Of a stretch of 64,000 nt of DNA, positions 1 through 9,400 are shown piece after piece. A program made the position numbers and the translations under genes. Numbering within the stretch: the stretch's first letter is position 1; each line of letters begins with the position of its first letter. Below the pieces are notes generated by a model. It saw only the letters and a program-made list of their open reading frames with translations. It ran no database searches and had not been told where the DNA came from. Where the stretch lies: positions 756,367-820,366 of the forward strand of contig OY282459.1 of assembly GCA_958296285.1 (NCBI GenBank), in the 5' to 3' direction. Source of the stretch: an uncultured Alphaproteobacteria bacterium. GTDB taxonomy: Bacteria > Pseudomonadota > Alphaproteobacteria > JAPOUT01 > G958296285.

Positions 1-542
<542 letters not shown>

Positions 543-595
543 AGGGTCTTCTCCTCTCCTCCGAAGTCTGGATTTCGCGGCGGCGGGTAGCCTTC

Positions 596-622
596 TTGTT
601 AGTCTTCTCCCAAGAGCGCTAA
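596..622 (-). promoter_or_regulatory. Degenerate CIRCE-like operator before groES
   Basis: Read on the minus strand, the left arm TTAGCGCTC matches the CIRCE arm TTAGCACTC at 8 of 9 bases. The spacer is exactly 9 nt (TTGGGAGAA). The right arm GACTAACAA matches GAGTGCTAA at only 5 of 9. It lies between the -10 box and the groES start, where HrcA would bind. The location and spacing fit, but the poor right arm means it may be a decayed site. Confidence 0.4.
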
Positions 623-636
623 TAGCCGACAGACTT

Positions 637-665
637 TAGATAGGAAGGGCGCGTGATTTTGTCAA
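637..665 (-). promoter_or_regulatory. groESL promoter, RpoH-type
   Basis: On the minus strand TTGACA (665-660) and TATCTA (642-637) are separated by exactly 17 bp, a good housekeeping promoter. The same bases read as CTTG, 18 bp, then CCTATCTAAAG. That agrees with the alphaproteobacterial RpoH consensus of CTTG and CYTATNT with a 17-18 bp spacer. Heat-shock control of groESL is expected. The same layout recurs before the small RNA candidate near 50050. Confidence 0.75.
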
Positions 666-714
666 GGTTTTTTTGAACTATTGAACTTTTCCCGCCCCAA
701 CCATTCCCGCCCGT

Positions 715-1596
715 CTAATAGCGCAGCACCAGAGCCGCGCGCCCTTCATGGAACTCCTCGCCGACAAAACGCGCTCTGCCTCTATTGTCGCTCGTCTCCA
801 CCCTTCCATAGCGATAGCCGATATCTAGGGCGAGGATGGAGGCGAGCTCCACGCGCGTTCCAGCGAGGAAGTTAAACCCGTAAGCGAACTCCGCGTCGCC
901 TTTGAGCGTATCCACCACCGCAGTGTCTATGTCATCAAAGGGATTGGCGGAAACGGACTCGCTTTGGTCGGCAAGAGACGGCAAGTCCAAATTGATCCCC
1001 ATCAGCATGACGCCGACGCCAATATAGGGCGTCAGACGACCGGCGAGGAAAGGCGGCGAGTCGTAAAAAAAACTGATCTCAGCGCCGTAAAAATCAGCGC
1101 TCCCGCGCCCCGAGACAGTCTGGCGCGTCACGGTCAGATCGCCCTCGCCGTAAAAGAGTCCCAGCTCATAGCGGAAGCGCAGCAGCTGCGCGACAAAAGC
1201 CGAACCCACAGTCGCGCTGAAAACCCCGACATCGTCATATTCCACGCGGTAATTCTGCCCGCTCAGAGAGGTGGTGAAATCGTCCCATCGCGCGTAAGAG
1301 CCGCCGGCGGAAAGATAGGTTCCGCGCGTATCCAGACTGTGCAGCGTCCACCATGAATCCTCCTGCGCCAGAGAGGCGCGGGGCAGGACGCAAAAAAACG
1401 CCGCGAGAAGGACTGTCAGCCCTCGGACTGCGAGCCCTCGGGCAGTTAGCCCTCGGGCGGCGAGCCGTTTCGCCGCGAGTGGCTCCACGGCAAGCCGTTT
1501 CGCCGCGAGTGGTTCCGCGGCGAGCCGTTTCGGTTGGAAGCGCGGCTCTTTCTTTTTTCGGCTGTTCATGATCGTTCCCGTCATTTCTCCCGCCAT
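715..1596 (-). CDS. Outer-membrane beta-barrel protein with repetitive N-terminus
   Basis: This is a 293-residue predicted outer-membrane barrel. A hydrophobic signal segment (LTVLLAAFFCVLPRASLAQ, about residues 59-77) is followed by alternating aromatic/hydrophobic strands and a C-terminal RY, typical of BamA-inserted barrels. I recognise no named family beyond small porin or OmpW/Omp25-like. Before the signal peptide lie about 50 basic residues made of repeated units such as LAAKRLAVEPL, encoded by a ~30-bp tandem repeat at roughly 1440-1535. The true start could be the first Met or Met10 (position 1569, after GACGGGAACG). Either leaves an unusually long, Arg/Lys-rich n-region. The function is unknown. 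Confidence 0.75.
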   Translation of the reverse strand: MAGEMTGTIMNSRKKKEPRFQPKRLAAEPLAAKRLAVEPLAAKRLAARGLTARGLAVRGLTVLLAAFFCVLPRASLAQEDSWWTLHSLDTRGTYLSAGGSYARWDDFTTSLSGQNYRVEYDDVGVFSATVGSAFVAQLLRFRYELGLFYGEGDLTVTRQTVSGRGSADFYGAEISFFYDSPPFLAGRLTPYIGVGVMLMGINLDLPSLADQSESVSANPFDDIDTAVVDTLKGDAEFAYGFNFLAGTRVELASILALDIGYRYGRVETSDNRGRARFVGEEFHEGRAALVLRY

Positions 1597-1841
1597 TTCA
1601 TCTATCGTAAAGCCTATCGCCCATTAAAAAAACAAGAAAATCCTCATCGTCTGACGAGAAAGAATTGTCAAGCTTTTGTGTGGTAAAGATTGATTTACAA
1701 ATCAAATATAGAATATGCAGATATTTTTTATTGATATAATCAAACTATGATTGTATAGTTCATTTATCTCATCGGATACAATTTCTGTCCTAATGTTCCT
1801 TTCTCCCCTCCCCCACTCATGGACAGGGATTCCGATGAAGA
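1597..1841. other. AT-rich intergenic region
   Basis: This is about 245 bp of clearly AT-rich DNA in an otherwise GC-rich stretch. It includes an AACTAT-GATTGT-ATAGTT palindrome near 1746 and a lone TTGACA on the minus strand at 1671-1666 that could be the -35 box of the barrel-protein gene. I could not find a convincing -10 partner or any gene here. Confidence 0.5.
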
Positions 1842-1873
1842 GAGACCCCTCGCTCTCCCCGGCGAGGGGTCTC
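1842..1873 (-). terminator. Hairpin terminator overlapping the hisG stop codon
   Basis: On the minus strand GAGACCCCTCGC pairs with GCGAGGGGTCTC around an 8-nt loop, followed by a short pyrimidine stretch (TCTCTTC). The hisG stop codon lies inside the first arm. The stem is strong but the U-tract is weak, so Rho-independence is inferred rather than certain. Confidence 0.6.
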
Positions 1874-2594
1874 ATTTCGCGCTTCTGTCGGAATGGTTCG
1901 GGCGGAGGGCTTGAAGCAGAAGGCGCTCCAATCTTCGCGCGAGGCGGCGCGTCTCGTCCGACCAGCCTCGCCCTTGCGGCGCGGCCAGGATCGCCGCGCT
2001 TTTGAGAATCGTGCCGTCCGAGAGTCTCTTCAAATGGTTGGCTTTCAGCGTCTGCCCTGACGAGGTGATGTCCACGATCATTTCGGCGCTTCCGCGCGTC
2101 AGAGTCGCCTCGGTCGCGCCCACGCTCTCCACGAGGCGATAATCGGCGAAGCCGCGCTTGGAAAAGAAATTTCTCGCCAAACTGGGATATTTCGTGGCAG
2201 CCCGCATTCTGCGCGCATGGTTCTTGCGGAAAAGAGACGCCGCGTCCATCAACTCGTCCAGAGACGAGACATCCATCCATATTTCAGGGACGGCGACAAC
2301 AAGTTCGCAGCCGCCAAAAGGAAGAAAGGTCTCGCGGAAGCGCCTCTGCGGGAAATTCTCGCGGAGAATGTCGCGCCCGGTGATTCCGATGTGGATGTCG
2401 TCCTGCGCCAGGGCGAGCGCGATCTCATGGGCGGGCATCAGAATGACGTCCATTTCGGGGCATTCGGCGATTTTCGTCAGATAGGCTCTGCCCTTCTCCT
2501 CCAACAGCGAGAGTCCGCCGCGCCGCAGCGCCGCGCGGGCGTCCTTTTGAAGACGTCCTTTGGAGGGAAAGCCGAAGAGAATTTGTTCTGCCAT
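1872..2594 (-). CDS. hisG: ATP phosphoribosyltransferase, short form
   Basis: HisG condenses ATP with PRPP in the first step of histidine synthesis. At 240 residues it is the short form, which lacks the C-terminal regulatory domain and works as a hetero-octamer with HisZ. The next gene upstream encodes HisZ. Typical features are the N-terminal FPSKGRL, the segment IHIGITGRDIL in the first lobe, and the PRPP-loop region VESVGATEATL with EMIVDITSSGQTLK. The gap to hisZ is 48 bp, so the genes look co-transcribed as hisS-hisZ-hisG. A hairpin directly overlaps its stop. Confidence 0.96.
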   Translation of the reverse strand: MAEQILFGFPSKGRLQKDARAALRRGGLSLLEEKGRAYLTKIAECPEMDVILMPAHEIALALAQDDIHIGITGRDILRENFPQRRFRETFLPFGGCELVVAVPEIWMDVSSLDELMDAASLFRKNHARRMRAATKYPSLARNFFSKRGFADYRLVESVGATEATLTRGSAEMIVDITSSGQTLKANHLKRLSDGTILKSAAILAAPQGRGWSDETRRLARRLERLLLQALRPNHSDRSAK

Positions 2595-2642
2595 AAGGAT
2601 TCTTGAGGAAGTTTCGCCGGAGTCTTCTGCTCTGTCCTTTGA

Positions 2643-3824
2643 TTAGGAGGTTTGTTTCCGCTCGGCGATGTCGGTGAGATAGAGCGCCGCCCCCGCTCCT
2701 GCCGCCCCCGTCCCCGCCGCGCCCAGCGATTTGAGGAAGCCGTCATAGCGTCCGCCCCCAGCAAGCGCTGCGCCAGCGAGCGCCGCGCCTGTCCCCGCCC
2801 CCGCGTCTTTCGGCGCGAAGGAGAAAACAAAGCCCGTATAATAGCCCAATCCGCTATAGAAGGAGGCGTTGAAATGCGCCTTTTCGGGGTTCATGCCGCG
2901 TTTGCGCATTTCGTCCATGCGGCGCGCGATCTCTTGGATTTGGCGCGACAGAATATGCGGCGCGGCGGGGCGGAGACACTCCTCCATGCGCGACAAGGCT
3001 TTTGACAGAGGCGCGCGGATCAGGAGATAATTGTTAAGAATCTGAATCGTCTCTTTCGGGAGCGCCGGCGCGGAGAGAATGGCGCGCTCGCGCAAAGACT
3101 GCGCGATTTCGGCGAGCGATCGCATTCCGATATGGCGAAGGGGCTGTTTTTTCAGATGGTCGCGCAGAATCCCTTCGGCGTCTTGGGCGGGGGCGGCGCG
3201 CATTTTTTCCATCAGGGCGTCATTGTCGCCGCGCCTTTTTTGGCGAGGCTTGTCGCCGGCGCCGCGCAACAGCGCCGGGAGCGCTTGGCGACTCTGCCGA
3301 AAGAGACGTTTTAAGCGATTGCGCCAGTTTGCCGTCATCTCCAGCGCATCCACGAGACTGTCAAAGAGGCTGGGATCGCCCATCTCCAAAAGGCAGTCCG
3401 GCGCGTCTGTCAGGCGCAGCGCCTCTTCGGTCAAGGCGAGGATTTCGGCGTCTGTTTGGACGGGATTGTCGTTAAAATTCTCAATGCCGAGCTGGATTTT
3501 GCGCCTGCAGAGACTCTCGCCGGCGATGACGCGGAAGACGGAGCCTGCGTAAAAAATGCGCCGCCGCGCCGCCCCGTCTCCAGACTCGCGGAGCGCGCGG
3601 ACATGATCGCGGCAGATGGGGACGGTGAAATCGGGGCGCAGATAAAACTCCCGCCCCTCGCTGTCCGCCAGCATATAGAGAAGGGATCGCACATCGCGGG
3701 TCGCGTGATCCAAAAAGAGATCGGTCGGCAGGATGACGTCGGCGTTTTCGCCGTAGCTCTCATAGCCTTTCTCGCCGAAGAAATCGGCGAGACGCTTGAT
3801 GGTTTTTTCCATCGGGGTCATCAT
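2643..3824 (-). CDS. hisZ: ATP phosphoribosyltransferase regulatory subunit
   Basis: HisZ is a catalytically dead HisRS paralogue that makes the short HisG active and histidine-sensitive. The class II synthetase core can be followed through LRPDFTVPICRDH, FYAGSVFRV, GLGYYTGFVFSF and AGGGRYDGFL. The start is placed at the ATG at 3824, which overlaps the hisS stop in an ATGA junction (an adjacent second ATG lies at 3821). A longer upstream frame would run deep into hisS and is unlikely. About 394 residues is normal for the family. Ala/Gly-rich stretches near the C-terminus (GAGTGAALAGAALAGG, GAAGTGAAGAGAAL) look like local expansions. Confidence 0.93.
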   Translation of the reverse strand: MMTPMEKTIKRLADFFGEKGYESYGENADVILPTDLFLDHATRDVRSLLYMLADSEGREFYLRPDFTVPICRDHVRALRESGDGAARRRIFYAGSVFRVIAGESLCRRKIQLGIENFNDNPVQTDAEILALTEEALRLTDAPDCLLEMGDPSLFDSLVDALEMTANWRNRLKRLFRQSRQALPALLRGAGDKPRQKRRGDNDALMEKMRAAPAQDAEGILRDHLKKQPLRHIGMRSLAEIAQSLRERAILSAPALPKETIQILNNYLLIRAPLSKALSRMEECLRPAAPHILSRQIQEIARRMDEMRKRGMNPEKAHFNASFYSGLGYYTGFVFSFAPKDAGAGTGAALAGAALAGGGRYDGFLKSLGAAGTGAAGAGAALYLTDIAERKQTS

Positions 3825-5281
3825 CTTTGGCGCTTCATCGCGGCTTTCAGCCAAGAGACGAGGTTTTCGCGCCCGATCGTCTCTTGGGCGGAGGCGCCCT
3901 GCCGCCAAGCCAGATTGTCGGCGATGGTCTCGGAGCGCTGGCGTCCAAGTTTCATATCTTTGATCGTGATTTTTCTTTTCGCGCGCTCATCCTCGCCCTC
4001 TATGACGACAAAGCGGGCTTCGCGCTTGTCGGCATATTTGAGCTGCTGCTTCATGCCGCCCGAGCCTAGATAGGCTTCCGCCGCCATGCCGGCTTTTCTG
4101 AGATCGGCGGCGATTTTTTGATACTCCGTCATGCGCGTCTTTTCCATAGCGAGAATGATGATCGGCGCTTGCGTCTTTTCTTTCTCCTTCTCTTGAAGTT
4201 TGAGAAGGAGTCGGTTTATGCCGATGGACATGCCTGTCGCCGGAACGGGTTCGCTTCGGAAGCGGCTCAACAGATCGTCATAGCGTCCGCCGCTTGCGAG
4301 CGCCCCTTGCGCTTTTTCTCCGCCCTTTTCTGTCGCCTCAAAAACCGCGCCGGTGTAATAGGCGAGACCGCGCACAATGGAAGAATCAAAGACCACGCGA
4401 TCCTCCGAATAGCCCAAAGATTGCAGCGTTTCATGGATGACGCGCATTTCTTCCACGCCCTCCTCTCCTCTCTGACTCGTTTGAACGAGAGAAGCGGCTT
4501 GCTCGCAAAAATCCTCGCGGGACTGGCTTCGCATCTGAACGAAATCCATCACGCCGCCGATTGCCTTCGCCGACAGTCCCGCGCCTTTCGTGAAATCGCC
4601 GGAAGGGTCTTTGCGTCCCGCGCCTAGAAGATCGCGCACGCCCTTTTCGCCCAAGCGATCATATTTGTCTATGGCGCGCATGACGGTCGCGCGGGTTTCC
4701 ATGTCGTTTCCTACCGCCAGCGCCTCCATCACGCCTTCCGCGATTTTTCGGCTGCTGACGCGCACCGGATATTGACCGCGCATGAATCCAACCTTTTCCA
4801 TGATGTCGGCGATCATCATGCACATCTCGGCGTCCGCGGCGGGGTTTGCCGATCCGACTGTGTCGGCGTCCATTTGGAGAAATTGCCGCCAGCGCCCAGG
4901 GCCGATCTTCTCGTTGCGGAACACATAGCCCCATTGATAGCGGCGGAAAGGCTTTGGCAATGTCTCATAATGCCGCGCCGCATAACGCGCCAACGGCGCG
5001 GTCAGATCGTAGCGGAGCGCCAGCCATTCCTTCTCATCCTCATCCCGAAAGGAGAAGACGCCGGCATTCGGTCTCTCCTGATCGGGCAGGAAACTCCCGA
5101 TCGTCTCGGCATATTCCAAAATGCCGGTCTCCAACGGCGCGAAGCCGTAGGATTCGTAGATTGCGGCGATTTTCGGCAGAATCTCCAACAGACGCTGAGC
5201 GTCCTGCCCGATTTTTTCATCCATGCCGCGCGGAGCTTCGGGCTTGAGGCGCGGGCGGCGAGATTTTTCGGATTCGCGCAT
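3821..5281 (-). CDS. hisS: Histidyl-tRNA synthetase, alphaproteobacterial type
   Basis: This class II synthetase charges tRNA-His. Motif 1/2 regions appear as RYDLTAPLARYAA and FRRYQWGYVFRNEKIGPGRW, the histidine-A motif as RGLAYYTGAVFEA, and motif 3 as ALASGGRYDDLL, followed by the anticodon-binding domain. At 486 residues it is within range. The RYQWG...NEK.GPGR form of motif 2 is the one found in a divergent alphaproteobacterial HisRS clade, known for recognising a tRNA-His without the extra G-1. That property is inferred from family resemblance. The start could also be Met20 (5224), since neither has a strong ribosome site. It is translationally coupled to hisZ and lies 27 bp after tonB. 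Confidence 0.95.
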   Translation of the reverse strand: MRESEKSRRPRLKPEAPRGMDEKIGQDAQRLLEILPKIAAIYESYGFAPLETGILEYAETIGSFLPDQERPNAGVFSFRDEDEKEWLALRYDLTAPLARYAARHYETLPKPFRRYQWGYVFRNEKIGPGRWRQFLQMDADTVGSANPAADAEMCMMIADIMEKVGFMRGQYPVRVSSRKIAEGVMEALAVGNDMETRATVMRAIDKYDRLGEKGVRDLLGAGRKDPSGDFTKGAGLSAKAIGGVMDFVQMRSQSREDFCEQAASLVQTSQRGEEGVEEMRVIHETLQSLGYSEDRVVFDSSIVRGLAYYTGAVFEATEKGGEKAQGALASGGRYDDLLSRFRSEPVPATGMSIGINRLLLKLQEKEKEKTQAPIIILAMEKTRMTEYQKIAADLRKAGMAAEAYLGSGGMKQQLKYADKREARFVVIEGEDERAKRKITIKDMKLGRQRSETIADNLAWRQGASAQETIGRENLVSWLKAAMKRQR

Positions 5282-5308
5282 AGCGCAAGAGAAAGCACGC
5301 GGCGCGGG

Positions 5309-5971
5309 TTAGCGCAACATCTCTTCGCGCGGCGCGTCTAGACGCCCCGCGTCTGGACGCAGAGTAAAGAGAATGGGGAGCAGGATCGTCATGCTGTCCT
5401 CGCCCTTCGGAAGCGGCGGCGGGGGATAAGGCTCGGCGCGGCTTATCAGAGCGAGCGCTTCGCTGTCCAGCGCGGCGTGGCTGGAACTTTTTCGCAAAGA
5501 GCGGTTTAAAATTCTCCCCTCCCCGTCAAGCGTGAAGCGGATATGGGCGACGCCCTCCCAGCGCCAAAAACGCGCCTCTTGAGGATATTGACGATAGGGA
5601 ATGAGATGCTCTTTCAAGCGCGCCAAATAGTCGGCGGCGGCGGGGTTCGGGGCTGCCGCGACCGTCTCGCCCTGCCGCGCCGCCTTCCGATCGGACGCGC
5701 CGAGCGAGGCGGCGGAAAAACTCCCTCTCTCTCTTTTGGCTGGCGCGGCGGGCGGTTCTTTCGGCGGGGCGGGCTTCTCTTTCGGCGGGGCGGAGGGTTT
5801 GGCGGCAGCCGCCGAGGAGCGCGGCGCGGCGAAAGTGAGGCGCATCGCTTTCGGCACCGGCGCGGAGGCGGGCTTTTGCGTCCGCAGCCAATCGCCGGGC
5901 AGAGGCGAGAAGAGAAGCACGGCATGAAGCCCCGCCGAAAGCATAAAACACAGAATGGCGCGAAAGATCAT
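5309..5971 (-). CDS. TonB-family energy transducer
   Basis: This is a 220-residue protein with an N-terminal membrane anchor (MIFRAILCFMLSAGLHAVLLF) and a long Pro/Ala/Lys-rich periplasmic spacer (roughly 35-90, with PPKEKPAPPKEPPAAPAK). The C-terminal TonB domain (about 115-205) has the YPQEARFWRWEGVAHIRFTL and LDSEALALISRAEPYPPPP signatures. TonB couples the proton-motive force, through ExbB-ExbD, to outer-membrane receptors. No exbBD or receptor gene is in view. It sits just upstream of hisS on the same strand and may be part of that transcript. The C-terminus holds a GCGTC..GACGC palindromic insert (near 5333-5355). Confidence 0.85.
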   Translation of the reverse strand: MIFRAILCFMLSAGLHAVLLFSPLPGDWLRTQKPASAPVPKAMRLTFAAPRSSAAAAKPSAPPKEKPAPPKEPPAAPAKRERGSFSAASLGASDRKAARQGETVAAAPNPAAADYLARLKEHLIPYRQYPQEARFWRWEGVAHIRFTLDGEGRILNRSLRKSSSHAALDSEALALISRAEPYPPPPLPKGEDSMTILLPILFTLRPDAGRLDAPREEMLR

Positions 5972-6096
5972 GATCGCGGACTTCCTAGACTCTGAAAAAA
6001 GACAATGCTATGGTGCGCGCTGTCAAGGAACAAGAGGTTCCGCTCCACAACTCTTTCTAGCGAGCGCTTTGGGCGCGGGGGATTGGGGGATTCGTC

Positions 6097-7677
6097 ATGG
6101 GCAAAGGGATTCGGATTCGCGGCAGAGAAGAGCCGCGCGTTCTGACAAAAGAAGCGCTCAGTTTCTTGGAGGATTTGGAGCGCCGCTTCGGCGAAAAACG
6201 CCGCGCTTTGTTGGAGGCTCGCGCCGAGCGACAGAAAAAATTTGACGCAGGCGCGATCCCCGATTTCCTCGCCGAAACGCGAGAAATCCGCGAAAGCGAT
6301 TGGAAAGTCGCGCCCATTCCCGAAGACCTTCAGGATAGGCGCGTGGAGATCACAGGGCCGACCGATCGCAAAATGATCATCAACGCGCTCAACTCCGGCG
6401 CGAAGGTCTTTATGACCGACTTTGAGGACGCGCTCTCGCCCCGATGGGACAATCTGATGGAAGGGCAGAAGAATCTGATGGATCTCTGGGATCGCAAGAT
6501 TGACTTCACCGACAAGGCGAGCGGCAAACATTACGCGCTTGGCGACAAGCCCGCCATCTTGATCGTGCGTCCGCGCGGATGGCATTTGGAGGAGGCGCAT
6601 TTGGAATGGGAGGATCGCCCCATTTCGGCGTCTCTGACGGATTTCGGCTTATACCTCTTCCACAACCATAAGAAGTTTGGGCGCTTCCAAACCGGCCCCT
6701 ATTTCTATCTGCCGAAGATGGAGAGTCATTTGGAGGCGCGTCTGTGGAACGAGGTCTTCGTCCATGCGCAAGAGGCGCTTGGGATTCCGCAGGGGACGAT
6801 CAAAGCGACTGTCCTGTTGGAGACTCTGCCCGCCGCTTTTGAGATGGAAGAGATTCTTTATGAGCTGCGCGATCATATTGTCGGTCTGAATTGCGGGCGG
6901 TGGGACTATATTTTCAGCTATATCAAGAGTCTGTCGGCGCATAAGGACAGGCTTCTCCCCGATCGCTCGCGGGTCGTGATGGGAGAGGCTTTTCTCAATG
7001 CCTACAGCCTTCTGCTGATAGAGACCTGCCATAAGCGCGGCGCTTTCGCGATGGGCGGGATGGCGGCGCAAATCCCTGTCAAAGGGGACGCCGCCGCCAA
7101 TGACGCCGCGTTCCAAAAAGTCCGCGCCGACAAGGAGCGCGAAGCGCGCAACGGGCATGACGGGACATGGGTCGCGCATCCGGGACTCGTGCCGGTGGCG
7201 ATGGAGGTCTTTGACAGGCTCATGCCCGCCCCAAATCAGCTGGAGAAAAGACCGGACAAGACCATCACGCGAGAGGATCTTTTAGAGCCGCATAAGGGCG
7301 AGCGCACCGAAGAAGGGTTTCGGGAATGCATTCGGGTCGGCGTCCAATATATCGCGGCGTGGCTCGGCGGACGGGGCGCTGTCCCTCTTTACAATCTGAT
7401 GGAAGACGCCGCGACCGCCGAGATTTGTCGCGCGCAATTGTGGCAGTGGCTTCGCTATGGCGCGGCGCTTTCTGACGGGCGGGTCGCCGAGAGGTCTCTC
7501 TTTTTGTCTCTGATGGACGAGGAGATGGGCATGCTGCGGCAGAGTTTGGGCGAGGAGAGATGGCTTGGCGGAGATTTCGCCAAAGCGGCGTCTCTTTTCT
7601 CCGAACTGACGCTGGCCTCCGATTGCCCCGCTTTTTTGACAATCCCTGCCTATCAGCATCTGACAGAATTTGTCTGA
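6097..7677 (+). CDS. aceB: Malate synthase A
   Basis: Malate synthase condenses glyoxylate with acetyl-CoA to malate in the glyoxylate shunt. Its 526 residues match the A-type enzyme. Recognisable blocks are [67 protein letters not shown] with [26 protein letters not shown] and [12 protein letters not shown]. The active-site Arg, Glu and Asp lie within these. Isocitrate lyase follows 28 bp downstream, so the two form an aceBA operon allowing growth on acetate or fatty acids. A possible promoter (TAGACT, 17 bp, TATGGT) lies at 5986-6014. Confidence 0.97.
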   Translation: MGKGIRIRGREEPRVLTKEALSFLEDLERRFGEKRRALLEARAERQKKFDAGAIPDFLAETREIRESDWKVAPIPEDLQDRRVEITGPTDRKMIINALNSGAKVFMTDFEDALSPRWDNLMEGQKNLMDLWDRKIDFTDKASGKHYALGDKPAILIVRPRGWHLEEAHLEWEDRPISASLTDFGLYLFHNHKKFGRFQTGPYFYLPKMESHLEARLWNEVFVHAQEALGIPQGTIKATVLLETLPAAFEMEEILYELRDHIVGLNCGRWDYIFSYIKSLSAHKDRLLPDRSRVVMGEAFLNAYSLLLIETCHKRGAFAMGGMAAQIPVKGDAAANDAAFQKVRADKEREARNGHDGTWVAHPGLVPVAMEVFDRLMPAPNQLEKRPDKTITREDLLEPHKGERTEEGFRECIRVGVQYIAAWLGGRGAVPLYNLMEDAATAEICRAQLWQWLRYGAALSDGRVAERSLFLSLMDEEMGMLRQSLGEERWLGGDFAKAASLFSELTLASDCPAFLTIPAYQHLTEFV

Positions 7678-7705
7678 CAGACATCCCACGAGAAGGAGGA
7701 TCGCC

Positions 7706-8989
7706 ATGACCGCTTTTGACAAATTGACGCCGTCCGCGCCGAAAGGGCGTTTTGACGGAATCACAAGACCTTACGGCGTTGAGGAGGTGATGAAACTTCG
7801 CGGCTCTGTCGCCGTGGAGCATACGCTCGCGGCGCGGGGCGCGAATCGTTTATGGGCGATGCTGAAGTCGGAAGATTATGTCCATGCGCTGGGCGCCTTG
7901 TCCGGCAATCAGGCGATGCAGATGGTTCGCGCCGGGCTGAAGGCGATTTATCTGTCGGGCTGGCAGGTGGCTGCCGACAACAATCTTGCCGGCGCGACTT
8001 ATCCGGATCAGAGTTTGTATCCTGCCAATTCTGGTCCTGAACTGGCGCGGCGCATTAACAAGACGCTCGCGCGCGCCGATCAGATTGAGCATTCGGAGGG
8101 CGGCGCGAAGCGCGATTGGTTCGCGCCTATTGTCGCGGACGCCGAATCGGGCTTTGGCGGGCCGTTGAATTGTTTTGAGATCATGCGCGCTTATATTGAG
8201 GCAGGCGCGGCGGGCGTTCATTATGAGGATCAGCTGTCGTCTGAGAAGAAGTGCGGTCATATGGGCGGCAAGGTTCTCATTCCGACAAGGGCGCATATTC
8301 GCAATTTGGACGCGGCGCGGTTGGCGGCGGATGTTTGCGGCGTCCCGACCATCGTTGTCGCCCGCACCGATGCCGAGAGCGCCAAACTGATGACCTCCGA
8401 CATTGACGAGCGCGATCATGAGTTTCTTGAGAAGGGCGCGCGCACGGCGGAGGGATTCTATCGCCTCAAAGAGGGGATGGGCTTGGCGCATTGCGTCAAG
8501 CGCGGCATTTCTTACGCGCCTCATGCTGATCTTTTGTGGTGGGAGACGTCTGTTCCTGACATGGATGCGGCGCGGCTTTTCGCGGAGGCTGTGAAGAAGG
8601 AGCATCCGGATCAGATGATGGCGTATAATTGCTCGCCCTCTTTCAATTGGGAGGCGAATTTGAGCAAGGATGACATTGCGCGTTTTCAGAGGGAGTTGGG
8701 CGCGATGGGCTACAAGTTTCAGTTTGTGACGTTGGCGGGGTTTCATTCCTTGAATCATGGGATGTTTGAGTTGGCGCGGGGTTATTCGGAGCGCGGCATG
8801 TCGGCTTATTCGGAGTTGCAGCAGGCGGAGTTTGCGTCTGAGGCGGCTGGTTATAGCGCGACTCGTCATCAGCGCGAGGTTGGGACGGGTTATTTTGATT
8901 TGGTGTCGTTGGCGATTTCGGGCGGCGAGAGTTCCACGACGGCGTTGGAGGATTCTACGGAGACGGCGCAGTTCAAGGCGGCGGAATGA
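7706..8989 (+). CDS. aceA: Isocitrate lyase
   Basis: Isocitrate lyase splits isocitrate to succinate and glyoxylate. The start is ATG 7706, preceded by an ideal GAAGGAGGA site; an upstream in-frame start at 7670 would overlap aceB and is less likely. The active-site loop with the catalytic cysteine is [12 protein letters not shown]. Other family blocks are [32 protein letters not shown] (metal binding), VARTDAES and YNCSPSFNW. About 427 residues is the standard bacterial size. It works with aceB upstream. A repeat element follows and separates it from the converging acyl-CoA dehydrogenase gene. Confidence 0.97.
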   Translation: MTAFDKLTPSAPKGRFDGITRPYGVEEVMKLRGSVAVEHTLAARGANRLWAMLKSEDYVHALGALSGNQAMQMVRAGLKAIYLSGWQVAADNNLAGATYPDQSLYPANSGPELARRINKTLARADQIEHSEGGAKRDWFAPIVADAESGFGGPLNCFEIMRAYIEAGAAGVHYEDQLSSEKKCGHMGGKVLIPTRAHIRNLDAARLAADVCGVPTIVVARTDAESAKLMTSDIDERDHEFLEKGARTAEGFYRLKEGMGLAHCVKRGISYAPHADLLWWETSVPDMDAARLFAEAVKKEHPDQMMAYNCSPSFNWEANLSKDDIARFQRELGAMGYKFQFVTLAGFHSLNHGMFELARGYSERGMSAYSELQQAEFASEAAGYSATRHQREVGTGYFDLVSLAISGGESSTTALEDSTETAQFKAAE

Positions 8990-9005
8990 AGCCGCGCTCC
9001 TGTTG

Positions 9006-9308
9006 CCGCGCTCCCGTTAAGGGGGGTTTGGGGGGCTAGCCCCCCAAAAAAACCAAGCGGGCACAAGCCCGCTATAGTCGGCGGGCGTGGCGAAACGAAG
9101 CGAGCGATAGCGAGCGAGAAAGCCCGCCGACCCCCCTGCTTACAAGAGCTCTTGGCGTTCAGGGGGCGCGTGGGTGGGGTCGCATTTGCTCGCTCGCTAC
9201 TCTCGCTTCGCAAATGCTTTTTCCCCACCCCACCCACGCGTTTCGGGGGGGATTCCCCCCCGATCCCCCTCTTTTTTTGGGGGGCTAGCCCCCCAAACCC
9301 CCCTTCAC
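9006..9308. repeat. Nested-palindrome intergenic element, copy R1 (complete)
   Basis: This is a full-length copy between convergent aceA and the acyl-CoA dehydrogenase gene. In order it has the left terminal repeat CTCCCGTTAAGGGGGG with the GGGGGGCTAGCCCCCC palindrome, an AGCGGGC/GCCCGCT hairpin, and a long GTCGGCGGGC/GCCCGCCGAC stem. Then come the core CAAGAGCTCTTG, a large stem CGCGTGGGTGGGG/CCCCACCCCACCCACGCG (9167-9240) with an inner GCATTTGC/GCAAATGC, a GGGGGATTCCCCCC palindrome, and the right terminal repeat GGGGGGCTAGCCCCCCAAACCCCCC. It has no coding capacity that I would trust. Confidence 0.9.
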
Positions 9309-9394
9309 CTCCAGCTCCTATGCACTAGTTCCCCTGCGGCAAAAACACATGCCTATCCACGCAAAAGATGCCCGCGGCGGCTCGCCGCCCCCCC
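9304..9394 (+). repeat. Satellite module G, copy 1
   Basis: This ~90-bp module directly follows R1. It begins TTCACCTCCAGCTCCTATGC, continues through AGTTCCCCTGCGGCAAAAAC and CCTATCCACGCAAAAGATGCC, and ends with a GCGGCGGCTCGCCGC hairpin and a C run. Near-identical copies occur at 51283-51374 (opposite orientation) and 59879-59968, each attached to one of the palindromic elements. Confidence 0.85.
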
Positions 9395-9400
9395 TTCTTT

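Noticed and set aside
7850..8869. 339-codon frame antisense to aceA
   Set aside because: Arg/His/Leu-rich shadow of isocitrate lyase with no recognisable domain.
9006..9308. Insertion sequence
   Set aside because: Terminal inverted repeats are present but there is no transposase frame, and no consistent target duplication could be seen around any copy.
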